From positions 1 to 20,143 of the forward strand of contig JAUWXI010000003.1 of assembly GCA_030616435.1 (NCBI GenBank): a DNA stretch of 20,143 bases, in the 5' to 3' direction. The position numbers and the translations under genes were made by a program. This DNA is from Candidatus Parcubacteria bacterium. Its GTDB lineage: Bacteria > Patescibacteriota > Minisyncoccia > Minisyncoccales > JAUWXI01. Positions 1-5,380 of this stretch are shown piece by piece. The notes beneath the pieces were generated by a model that saw nothing but the letters and a program-made list of their open reading frames with translations, had not been told where the DNA came from and ran no database searches. The stretch's first letter is position 1. Each line of letters begins with the position of its first letter.

Positions 1-50
1 GTCGCGCCATTGGGTAAAGGATATGTTAATGAACTAATTAAAATTTTCAT
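1..50 (-). CDS. Partial N-terminus, possibly a glycosyltransferase
   Basis: An ATG at 50 opens a frame that runs off the left edge of the window. It encodes MKILISSLTYPLPNGA. A short beta-strand (KILISS) followed by a Pro/Asn/Gly loop is typical of the first Rossmann strand of family-4-like glycosyltransferases, so that is the best guess. Only 16 residues are visible and no catalytic motif can be checked. There is no clear Shine-Dalgarno sequence. It lies downstream of a small hairpin with a T-run (87-107), so it would probably have its own promoter. It could also be a chance open frame. Confidence 0.42.
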   Translation of the reverse strand, partial: MKILISSLTYPLPNGA

Positions 51-85
51 AAATGTGAACCATATAAATAATTATCCTATTCTAC

Positions 86-110
86 CAAAAAACCGCCTCT
101 TTGGCGAGAC
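86..110 (-). terminator. Candidate hairpin terminator
   Basis: On the minus strand a short GC stem (CGCC, loop AAAGA, GGCG) is followed by GTTTTTT, the layout of a weak Rho-independent terminator. It is nested inside a 7-bp inverted repeat, TTCTACC (80-86) and GGTAGAA (114-120). It lies about 100 bases beyond the clearer terminator of the 280-699 gene, so it would end read-through or a small RNA made from the repeat region. Confidence 0.4.
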
Positions 111-141
111 GACGGTAGAAAAATCAAAGCTCCCCTGGCTG

Positions 142-164
142 GACGATGTTAGAACCTGTTTGAT
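142..164. repeat. Non-coding repeat, copy A
   Basis: GACGATGTTAGAACCTG, then TTTGAT, occurs here and again at 817-839 with one change (T to C). Similarity resumes at 202-223 (GATTTAAATAAAAAAAGGGG) against GATTTAGATAAAAAAGCGGG at 844-863. In copy A about 30 extra bases sit between the two matching parts, flanked by GAT on both sides. In minus-strand orientation the repeat lies just beyond the terminator of the 280-699 gene. Its function is unknown. Confidence 0.75.
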
Positions 165-210
165 GAGTACAGAATAGTGTTTTAATATACCGATTTGGGC
201 GAGATTTAAA

Positions 211-238
211 TAAAAAAAGGGGATTTATAGTCTCCCCA
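211..238 (-). terminator. Terminator of the 280-699 gene
   Basis: On the minus strand, GGGGA - GACTATAAA - TCCCC forms a 5-bp GC-rich hairpin followed directly by TTTTTTTA. It lies about 40 bases after the stop codon of the upstream gene and is a standard Rho-independent terminator. Confidence 0.75.
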
Positions 239-279
239 CGACTTTAGATAGAAGGTTCTGTTTAGAAAGAAGAAATCTG

Positions 280-699
280 TTATTTGCTTTCAATTCCTTT
301 AATCTCAACGTAGAAAAATCTTTTTGAATCGAGTAGTGGGTGCCTCGCAACTGCCTTCATCCTTACAAGTATATCATTCCGAAATTGCTTTGCTGTGACC
401 CAAAAAGGGATACTTTCCACTTCAGCTAAGTAAGGGAGATTTTCCTTCTTAGCTATCTCTTTAAATGCATCTTTCACTATTTCCCAAGCATTGCCATTTA
501 TCTCCTTCTCTATTAAACGTACAGGCATAGTCGCTGACTTATAGGCGGGTATTGGATTATAGTATTCCTCAACCTTCACACGTCCTTCTTTCAAGTTCTT
601 CACAATGCTATCTATTTTCTTTTTTATTTTTTCCTCTTCAATCCTTCCTTCCAATAACTTCTTTCCGAATAACCGAACGAGAAGATATCTTTTTCTCAC
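280..699 (-). CDS. Unrecognised 139-residue protein
   Basis: I do not recognise this protein. It has 139 residues, is rich in Lys, Glu and Arg, and shows no signal peptide, membrane segment or Cys cluster. The first third (about residues 17-45) looks like a charged helix; a mixed region with YYNPIPAYKSA follows, and the C-terminus is a basic alpha/beta-looking stretch. The GTG start at 699 is strongly supported by AAGGAGGTG with five As before the GTG. A consensus promoter lies immediately upstream (730-758) and a hairpin terminator downstream, so this is a monocistronic gene built for strong expression. It stands apart from the neighbouring operons, whose starts mostly have weak or no Shine-Dalgarno sequence. 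It may be accessory or recently acquired. Confidence 0.72.
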   Translation of the reverse strand: MRKRYLLVRLFGKKLLEGRIEEEKIKKKIDSIVKNLKEGRVKVEEYYNPIPAYKSATMPVRLIEKEINGNAWEIVKDAFKEIAKKENLPYLAEVESIPFWVTAKQFRNDILVRMKAVARHPLLDSKRFFYVEIKGIESK

Positions 700-729
700 T
701 TTTTCACCTCCTTTTTATAATCTAGCTAT

Positions 730-758
730 ATTATACACTGGGATTTATATTTTGTCAA
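730..758 (-). promoter_or_regulatory. Perfect-consensus promoter of the 280-699 gene
   Basis: Read on the minus strand, TTGACA (753-758) and TATAAT (730-735) are separated by exactly 17 bases, so both hexamers and the spacing match the housekeeping sigma consensus. The predicted transcript starts a few bases before AAGGAGGTG and the GTG start at 699. Confidence 0.85.
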
Positions 759-816
759 CCTTTATCGAGAATAAAAACCTGAGAGAAGACTCTCGAGCAG
801 CTAACTGTGGGTAATA

Positions 817-839
817 GACGATGTTAGAACCTGCTTGAT
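817..839. repeat. Non-coding repeat, copy B
   Basis: Second copy of the 142-164 repeat: GACGATGTTAGAACCTG, then CTTGAT, continuing into TGGGATTTAGATAAAAAAGC. It lies just beyond the terminator of the 900-1094 gene and upstream of the promoter of the 280-699 gene. A small hairpin follows on the minus strand (781-794, GAGAG-TCTT-CTCTC, then AGGTTTTT). As in copy A, the repeat is followed by a terminator-like element. Confidence 0.75.
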
Positions 840-849
840 TGGGATTTAG

Positions 850-891
850 ATAAAAAAGCGGGATGTGCAAAATGTTTTCATCGCACATCCC
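850..891 (-). terminator. Terminator of the 900-1094 gene
   Basis: On the minus strand, GGGATGTGC (883-891) pairs perfectly with GCACATCCC (860-868) around a 14-base loop. GCTTTTTTA follows. It begins nine bases after the stop codon and is a clear Rho-independent terminator. Confidence 0.85.
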
Positions 892-899
892 TTGAAAGG

Positions 900-1094
900 T
901 TACTTATCTGATTTTCGTACCGGGATTTTATTACTTTCATAAATGACTTTAGCTAGTGCAAGAATAGCATAACCAATCCCAGCTAAACCGTTCCCGGACA
1001 TGATAGTGGCTTCTTCTAAGCAGCTTTCTGACTTTCCTATAAGGTTTTCTATTTCTATTTCTGCTATTGTAACTTCCTTTTCTTTTCCTTCCAT
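900..1094 (-). CDS. Unrecognised 64-residue small protein
   Basis: I do not recognise this protein. The ATG at 1094 is chosen over an upstream ATG at 1133 because AAGGAGG sits at ideal spacing before it (AAGGAGGTTAGA-ATG). The 64-residue product starts with a charged stretch (MEGKEKEV), continues with an acidic helical part containing one Cys (residues 9-30), then a glycine/alanine-rich hydrophobic helix (about GLAGIGYAILALAKVIY), and ends in a basic tail. The hydrophobic part is short and interrupted by Gly and Lys, so it could be a buried or amphipathic helix instead of a true membrane span. It has its own promoter and terminator and is not fused to the ftsEX operon. Role unknown. Confidence 0.68.
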   Translation of the reverse strand: MEGKEKEVTIAEIEIENLIGKSESCLEEATIMSGNGLAGIGYAILALAKVIYESNKIPVRKSDK

Positions 1095-1131
1095 TCTAAC
1101 CTCCTTCCTCCTTTTATAAATTTGCTTTTTC

Positions 1132-1161
1132 AAAAAGAGGATAACATATATTTGTTATCCT
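1132..1161 (-). terminator. Terminator of the ftsX - tRNA-Gln transcript, or an operator
   Basis: AGGATAAC (1138-1145) and GTTATCCT (1154-1161) are perfect 8-bp inverted repeats around an 8-base spacer. On the minus strand the second arm is followed by CTTTTTG, so it can end transcription coming from ftsX and tRNA-Gln. The same palindrome covers the spacer and -10 region of the promoter for the 900-1094 gene, so it could instead be a repressor site. Confidence 0.6.
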
Positions 1162-1166
1162 GTCAA
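1138..1166 (-). promoter_or_regulatory. Promoter of the 900-1094 gene
   Basis: Minus-strand TTGACA (1161-1166), 17 bases, then TATCCT (1138-1143). The -35 is perfect and the -10 matches four of six consensus positions. It begins five bases after the end of tRNA-Gln and overlaps the palindrome at 1138-1161. Confidence 0.55.
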
Positions 1167-1171
1167 GGCTG

Positions 1172-1242
1172 CTCGGAGGCAGGGACTCGAACCCCAATTT
1201 CCAGGGCCAGAACCTAGCGTCCTACCATTAGACGACCTCCGA
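1172..1242 (-). tRNA. tRNA-Gln (CTG)
   Basis: The full cloverleaf folds: acceptor TCGGAGG with CCTCCGA, D-arm GTC-TAATGGTAG-GAC, anticodon stem CTAGG/CCTGG with loop TTCTGGC (anticodon CTG), and T-arm TGGGG-TTCGAGT-CCCTG. The discriminator is G, as expected for tRNA-Gln. The genomic sequence after it is CAG, so CCA must be added enzymatically. Its 5' end lies two bases after the ftsX stop codon, so it is most likely cut out of the ftsEX transcript by RNase P. Confidence 0.93.
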
Positions 1243-1244
1243 AT

Positions 1245-2150
1245 TCATATTTTCAAATATTTTCTTGTAGCAATAAAACTTGAAAATACTCCCAGGCCTG
1301 TTCCAGTTAAAAATTGAATTAATAGAATTGAAAAGAAGTTTTCTCCAAAACAAGAAAAAAGACTGAGATCAGGAAATAAGGCTTTTAACTGAGGGGTCAG
1401 GAAAAAGCAAGCAAGACTCAAAATAGAAAGAGAAATAAGAAAAGCTAAAAGACCTGAAATCCCTCCCTGAAGCAAAAATGGTCCCCTAATAAACCAGTCT
1501 GAAGCTCCAACAAGCCTTTCAATCTCAATCTCTTCCCTTAAACTATAAGTTGCCAGCCTTATGGTATTAAAGGTAATAAGAATGGTTAAGCTTCCTAGAA
1601 CCAAGCTCAAAAATAAAAGAGCCTTGTTAATTCCTGAAGTTATGGCAAAAATCCTTTCAATCACAGGTTTTCTTTGATAGTAATCCACTTTCTCGACTAA
1701 ATCCCTAAAAGAAGAGTTTTCCAAAAGATTTGCAATCTCCTCATAGTGATCGGGCATAAAAGCTTTAATATTTAAAGAGGCCAAAAAGGGATTACCTACT
1801 TGTACTAAAGATTCCATTAAAAGAAGGTCATCTTTGTGTCTTTCAATGAAAATCTCCCTGGCTTCTTCTGAAGAAACATATTCTATCTTTTTTACCTGAG
1901 GGGCTTGTGAAAGCTTCTCTTTTATTGAAAAAATGTCTTCTTCACTGGTTCCCATTTTTAAGTAAACTGAGATATCAACTTTTTCTTCAAGATCCAAAAT
2001 CAAAGATTGAGATATCTTGCCCAAAAGAAACATGGAAGAAACCTGGAGGCAGGTTATTGCTATAACAAAAATCATGGCAAAAGTGGCTAACCCCTGCCTC
2101 TTTAAAATCATAATGGCTATTTGAAATATTCTTTTAATAGAAATAAACAT
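1245..2150 (-). CDS. ftsX: Cell division protein FtsX
   Basis: FtsX is the permease-like half of the FtsEX complex, which couples cytoplasmic ATP hydrolysis at the divisome to activation of peptidoglycan hydrolases outside the membrane. The 301-residue product has the family layout: a basic N-terminus, TM1 (about 22-45), an extracytoplasmic domain (about 50-165) that begins EKVDISVYLK, then three TM segments. The loop SLREEIEIERLVGAS before TM3 is the conserved coupling motif (the family usually has E(I)xxMRLVGA). It follows ftsE after a 12-base AT-only gap with no visible Shine-Dalgarno sequence, and tRNA-Gln comes two bases after its stop. The extracytoplasmic partner is not encoded nearby. 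Confidence 0.93.
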   Translation of the reverse strand: MFISIKRIFQIAIMILKRQGLATFAMIFVIAITCLQVSSMFLLGKISQSLILDLEEKVDISVYLKMGTSEEDIFSIKEKLSQAPQVKKIEYVSSEEAREIFIERHKDDLLLMESLVQVGNPFLASLNIKAFMPDHYEEIANLLENSSFRDLVEKVDYYQRKPVIERIFAITSGINKALLFLSLVLGSLTILITFNTIRLATYSLREEIEIERLVGASDWFIRGPFLLQGGISGLLAFLISLSILSLACFFLTPQLKALFPDLSLFSCFGENFFSILLIQFLTGTGLGVFSSFIATRKYLKI

Positions 2151-2162
2151 AATATATATAAT

Positions 2163-2843
2163 TTAAAGTATAAACCTTCCTTTTTTGTCATCCCTGATTA
2201 CCTTTCCGTTTTCTAAGGTAATGGTTCTTTTTTCTAAAGAATTAATAATTTCTTTGTTATGGGTAGCAAGAATGACTGTTGTTCCTAAATCATGAATTTT
2301 TAACAAAAGTTGAATTATTTCTGAGGTATGATAAGGATCTAAATTTCCTGTTGGCTCATCTGCTAAAATAACTTTTGGCCTGTGAACCAAGGCTCTGGCA
2401 ATTGCCACTCTTTGTCTTTGCCCTATAGAAAGTTCTCTGGGGAAATTATGAACTTTCTCTTCAAGACCCACAATCTCAAGGACCTTGGAAACTGACCTGT
2501 GTATATCTTCATCACTAGCTCCTATTACTTTCATTACATAGGCAATGTTTTCATAAACCGTATTTGAAGGAAGCAACTTATAATCTTGAAAAACCATTCC
2601 AATTTTTCTTCTTAGCTTATAAAGCTGAGACCTATTTATTTTGTGGACATCCTGGTTCTCAAAAAAAACTTTTCCTTTTGTTGGTGTTTCCTCTACTAAT
2701 AAAAGCTTGAACAAGGTCGTCTTCCCTGCTCCTGATTTCCCAACAATAGAAACAAACTCTGTTTCATTTATTTTAAAAGAAATGTTCTCTAAAGCAGCGC
2801 TATTTGGAGAAAATATTTTAGTGACTTTGTTAAATTGAATCAT
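2163..2843 (-). CDS. ftsE: Cell division ATP-binding protein FtsE
   Basis: FtsE is the ABC ATPase partner of FtsX. Numbered from the ATG at 2843 (226 residues), it has Walker A GKSGAGKT (35-42), Q-loop Q86, signature LSIGQ (138-142, with Ile where Gly is usual), Walker B VILADE (158-163) and the switch His (H195). The family motif ADEPTGNLDP is intact. MIQFNKVTKIF is the normal FtsE beginning; an in-frame ATG seven codons further upstream would lie deeper inside prfB and is not favoured. The start overlaps the end of prfB by 14 bases, so the pair is probably translationally coupled. The N-terminus lacks a transmembrane segment, as expected for a cytoplasmic ATPase held at the membrane by FtsX. 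Confidence 0.94.
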   Translation of the reverse strand: MIQFNKVTKIFSPNSAALENISFKINETEFVSIVGKSGAGKTTLFKLLLVEETPTKGKVFFENQDVHKINRSQLYKLRRKIGMVFQDYKLLPSNTVYENIAYVMKVIGASDEDIHRSVSKVLEIVGLEEKVHNFPRELSIGQRQRVAIARALVHRPKVILADEPTGNLDPYHTSEIIQLLLKIHDLGTTVILATHNKEIINSLEKRTITLENGKVIRDDKKGRFIL

Positions 2844-3916
2844 AAGTTTTAATTTCAGCTTCAATAAATTTATCTAACTCCCCATCTAAAACCTGCTCAA
2901 CACTGGAAGTCTCCACCCCTGTCCTCAGGTCTTTTACTAATTTGTAAGGATGTAAAACATAGCTTCTTATCTGATTCCCCCAGCCAGCAGAAATATGTTC
3001 TCCTTTAATTTTCTTTAATCTCTTGTCTCTCTTTTCTTTTTCTAACTGATAAAGTTTTGCCAAAAGGAATTTTTCTGCCTTCTCTCTATTTAAAGCCTGA
3101 GATCTTTCTGATTGACAGACAGCTTTGAGCCTTGTGGGTAAATGGGTAATTCTTACTGCTGTCTCTCTTTTGTTTACATGTTGGCCCCCAGGACCTGAAG
3201 CCCTGAATACCTCTAATTTTAAGTCTTCTGGCTTGATTTTTATTGCCTCTTCTTTGGGAATTTCAGGCAAGACCTCAAGCCTAGCAAAAGAAGTATGGCG
3301 CAAACCTTTTGCTGAAAAAGGGGAGATTCTTACCAATCTATGAACTCCAGACTCTCTTTTCAAAAACCCGAAAGCAGAATGTCCAAGGATTTCAAGGGAA
3401 ACTTCCTTTGTTCCTATCCTTCCTTTGGGTCCACCCCCTTCTCCAAAGGACTGGCTTAAAATCTTTGTTTTAAACCTTCTCTTCTCACAAAACATTTCAT
3501 ACATTCTCAAAAGCATGGTTGCCCAATCTTCAGCTTCCCTACCCCCTGCTCCAGCAAAAATTGACAAGATAGCATTTCCTTTATCGTATTTCCCAGAAAG
3601 AAAAATCTTTCTTTCTTCTTCTTTAATTTTTCGCTCCAGACTTTCAAATTTCTCCTCAGTCTTTTCTGGAGAATTCTTAACTTCTTTGAAACTATTTTTC
3701 AGTTCTTCAATCCCAGATATCTCCTCTTTCAAATTAGCCAACTCCTTTGAGAGTTCTATGGCCTTTTCTTTTTCCTTCCAAAAATCAGATTTGGCCATCT
3801 TTTCTTCTAATTCCCTTATCCTCTTTTTCTTTTTTTCAAAGTCAAACCCCGTCCTCCAAAAGGAGGAGTCTTTTTTCAAAATCTTTAATTTTTTCTAAAA
3901 AATCTTGTCTTTTCAT
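2830..3916 (-). CDS. prfB: Peptide chain release factor 2, made by +1 programmed frameshift
   Basis: RF2 recognises UGA and UAA in the ribosomal A site and triggers peptide release. Translation starts at the ATG at 3916 and reads 24 codons to an in-frame TGA (3842-3844). A +1 shift then joins the main frame at GAC, giving 361 residues in total. The downstream frame carries the RF2 codon-recognition motif SPF (about 198-200, in RISPF) and the catalytic GGQ (about 243-245, in SGPGGQHVNK). The junction DFEKKKKRIRELE matches the standard RF2 sequence just after the frameshift. A TTG at 3879 in the main frame would skip the N-terminal helix and is unlikely to be the real start. The gene follows tRNA-Thr and overlaps ftsE. 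Its own product, RF2, competes with the shift at TGA, the usual autoregulatory loop. Confidence 0.92.
3842..3867 (-). promoter_or_regulatory. prfB +1 frameshift signal
   Basis: The recoding site on the mRNA reads GAC GGG GTT TGA C. TGA is codon 25, almost the same place as in E. coli prfB (codon 26). Shine-Dalgarno-like GGAGG ends five bases before GTT. TCCTCC (3862-3867 on the plus strand reads GGAGGA), a TTTT loop and GGAGGA form a perfect 6-bp hairpin that contains this GGAGG in its 3' arm. The P-site codon before TGA is GTT instead of the near-universal CTT, and it is preceded by a run of four Gs. Confidence 0.85.
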
Positions 3917-3959
3917 ATTCCTTATTTAAACACAAACTATTAAAAAAATCAAGCTGTTG

Positions 3960-4031
3960 AGCCGCCTCTCGGGCTCGAACCGAGAACCTATGCCTTACGA
4001 AAGCATTGCTCTTCCATTGAGCTAAGGCGGC
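3960..4031 (-). tRNA. tRNA-Thr (CGT)
   Basis: The cloverleaf has acceptor GCCGCCT/AGGCGGC, D-arm GCTC-AATGGAAG-AGC, anticodon stem ATGCT/GGCAT with loop TTCGTAA (anticodon CGT), and T-arm CTCGG-TTCGAGC-CCGAG. CGT reads ACG codons, so the charge is Thr. The discriminator is T and no CCA is encoded (next bases CAA). It lies between the pyrophosphatase terminator and prfB and probably heads the prfB-ftsE-ftsX transcript. Confidence 0.93.
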
Positions 4032-4057
4032 AAAATTGTTGTCCCCGGTCTTTTTTA

Positions 4058-4080
4058 TAAAAAGGCGGATAAAATCCGCT
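4058..4080 (-). terminator. Terminator after ppa
   Basis: Minus-strand GCGGAT-TTT-ATCCGC is a perfect 6-bp hairpin followed by CTTTTTAT. It starts about 18 bases after the ppa stop codon and separates the murJ-ppa operon from tRNA-Thr/prfB. Confidence 0.85.
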
Positions 4081-4097
4081 CCAAAGACTTAAAATTT

Positions 4098-4658
4098 TTA
4101 CTCCTTAAACTTCTCTTTGTAGAGTTTGATAGAGTCTAAAATATATTTTTTGGCTTCTTTTACTCCCTCCCATTTCTCAAATTTCAACCACTTTCCAGGC
4201 TCCAATTCTTTCATATGCTTGAAAAAGTGCTCTATTTCTGAGAGGTGATGCTCGGAAATATCTTCTAAATCCTTTATATCTTTAAAAGTGGTGTCGACTT
4301 TAATATCTGGCACGCATAAAATTTTATCATCCCTCCCTGCTTCATCTTCCATTCTCATTAAAGCAACAGGCCTTGCCGGAATGACAATCCCTGGATAATG
4401 GCTTTGGGAAACCAAAACCAGAGCATCTACCGGATCTCCATCTTCACAAAAAGTCTGAGGAATTAAGCCATAATCTCCAGGATAGACCATTGAGGTAAAA
4501 AGGTCTCTATTTAAGAATAAGGCCCCTGTTTTCTCATCCATTTCATACTTTGCCTTTGTTCCTTTTGGCACCTCAACAATAACATAAATTATCTCAGGGA
4601 ATCTATCTTTGGGCCCAGGCTCTAAAATTTGCCATAGAGGTTTATTTTCCTTTACCAT
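4098..4658 (-). CDS. ppa: Inorganic pyrophosphatase (family I)
   Basis: Soluble cytoplasmic enzyme that hydrolyses pyrophosphate to two phosphates, pulling nucleic-acid and protein synthesis forward. The metal-binding motif DGDPVD gives Asp73, Asp75 and Asp78. A second cluster, MEDEAGRDDK, supplies Asp105 and Asp110, the equivalents of E. coli D97 and D102. The substrate-pocket segment MVYPGDYGLIPQT (57-69) is intact, and so is the early VEVPKGTKAKYE segment. The length, 186 residues, is normal for bacterial family I. It is the last gene of the murJ-ftsB-hit block, starts 15 bases after the Cys-rich gene with no clear Shine-Dalgarno sequence, and is followed by a strong terminator. Confidence 0.96.
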   Translation of the reverse strand: MVKENKPLWQILEPGPKDRFPEIIYVIVEVPKGTKAKYEMDEKTGALFLNRDLFTSMVYPGDYGLIPQTFCEDGDPVDALVLVSQSHYPGIVIPARPVALMRMEDEAGRDDKILCVPDIKVDTTFKDIKDLEDISEHHLSEIEHFFKHMKELEPGKWLKFEKWEGVKEAKKYILDSIKLYKEKFKE

Positions 4659-4673
4659 AGTTTTTAATACAAA

Positions 4674-4874
4674 TTATTTTTTATGAATCTCTATGAACCT
4701 CCCAAAAGAGCGATCATAGGTTTTTTCTACTTCTGAAGGAAAACAGCAAGCTGGTAGTTCATTCCTTACCAGATGATATTTTATACACTCACAACACTTC
4801 CCTTTTTTATCACAGGGCTCATAAGTACAGGGACAATCCTTTAAATTTTCTTCAATATTTGGACACTTTTCCAT
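4674..4874 (-). CDS. Cys-rich small protein, DUF6485-like
   Basis: A 66-residue protein with nine cysteines at positions 4, 14, 16, 21, 27, 28, 30, 43 and 44, in the order CP..N, CPC, C, CCEC, CC. The sequence CTYEPCDKKGKCCECI and the ending EKTYDRS are familiar from a family of small Cys-rich proteins that I believe is DUF6485. The function is unknown. The spacing of cysteines suggests binding of one or two metal ions (zinc or iron-sulfur), which is inference. It begins two bases after the HIT gene stop and precedes ppa, so it is co-transcribed with both. Confidence 0.8.
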   Translation of the reverse strand: MEKCPNIEENLKDCPCTYEPCDKKGKCCECIKYHLVRNELPACCFPSEVEKTYDRSFGRFIEIHKK

Positions 4875-4876
4875 AG

Positions 4877-5293
4877 TTAAGTTTTAAGTTTTTCTGCTAG
4901 TTCTTTTAGTTTTTCTTTATCCACCTCCTTTACTTTAGACCGCCACCAGGAAGCTAAGTTGATTTCATCTCCTGCTTTCCTCGGAATGATATGAAAATGG
5001 AAATGAGGCACACTTTGTCCAGCAACAACACCACTTGCATTAATTAAATTTACACCTTCTACTCTGAGAGCTTCCTTTATTCTTTTAGATATCTTTTGGC
5101 TAACAGAGATTATCTTTTGAAGAGCTTCTTCATCTATGTCAAAAATGCTCTCATAGTGTGCTTTGGGAACAACTAAAGTGTGCCCCTCTGTCAAAGGATT
5201 TATATCTAAAAACCCAATTACAAATTCATCTTCATAAAAAATAAAGGCTGGTAACTCCTTTTTTACAATTTTGCAAAAGATACAATCTTGCAT
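4877..5293 (-). CDS. HIT family nucleotide hydrolase
   Basis: A 138-residue histidine-triad protein of the Hint/HinT branch, which cleaves nucleoside phosphoramidates and related AMP-linked compounds. It opens with CIFCKI (Cys4, Cys7), a pair that in the family binds zinc with a later His. The catalytic triad HFHFHIIPR lies at His97, His99 and His101. LTEGHTLVVPKAHYES (34-49) is the usual substrate-side segment. The ATG lies only 14 bases after the 3' end of tRNA-Gly, with no Shine-Dalgarno sequence between, so processing of the tRNA would leave an almost leaderless message. The exact substrate cannot be told from sequence. Confidence 0.93.
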   Translation of the reverse strand: MQDCIFCKIVKKELPAFIFYEDEFVIGFLDINPLTEGHTLVVPKAHYESIFDIDEEALQKIISVSQKISKRIKEALRVEGVNLINASGVVAGQSVPHFHFHIIPRKAGDEINLASWWRSKVKEVDKEKLKELAEKLKT

Positions 5294-5307
5294 ATTTTGT
5301 TAGTTAG

Positions 5308-5379
5308 AGCGAGTGAAGGGAATCGAACCCTCCTATCCTGCTTGGGAAGCAGGCGCACTTACCACTGTGCTACACTCGC
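5308..5379 (-). tRNA. tRNA-Gly (CCC)
   Basis: Acceptor GCGAGTG/CACTCGC, D-arm GCAC-AGTGGTAA-GTGC, anticodon stem CCTGC/GCAGG with loop TTCCCAA (anticodon CCC), and T-arm GAGGG-TTCGATT-CCCTT. The discriminator is T, normal for bacterial tRNA-Gly. No CCA is encoded. It sits one base after the ftsB-like stop and 14 bases before the HIT start, so it is embedded in an operon. It is the isoacceptor that reads GGG. Confidence 0.94.
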
Positions 5380-5380
5380 A

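Noticed and set aside
142..839. CRISPR array or integron attC sites from the paired repeat
   Set aside because: Only two copies almost 700 bases apart, no regular spacers, and the core GTTAGAA does not fit the attC GTTRRRY rule.
3842..3844. prfB as a pseudogene or sequencing error
   Set aside because: The TGA position, the GGAGG before it and the joining sequence match the known RF2 programmed frameshift, so recoding explains it better.
3425..3898. Plus-strand open frame of 157 codons
   Set aside because: It is antisense to prfB, whose protein motifs (SPF, GGQ) are certain; Ser/Phe/Leu-rich composition is that of a reverse-frame artefact.
3917..3959. prfB promoter TTGATT-N17-TTAAAT
   Set aside because: Spacing is right but both hexamers are weak in an AT-rich gap, so chance matches are likely.
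4032..4060. Promoter for tRNA-Thr within the ppa terminator region (TATAAA)
   Set aside because: The best -35-like match is 19 bases away and weak; not enough to call.
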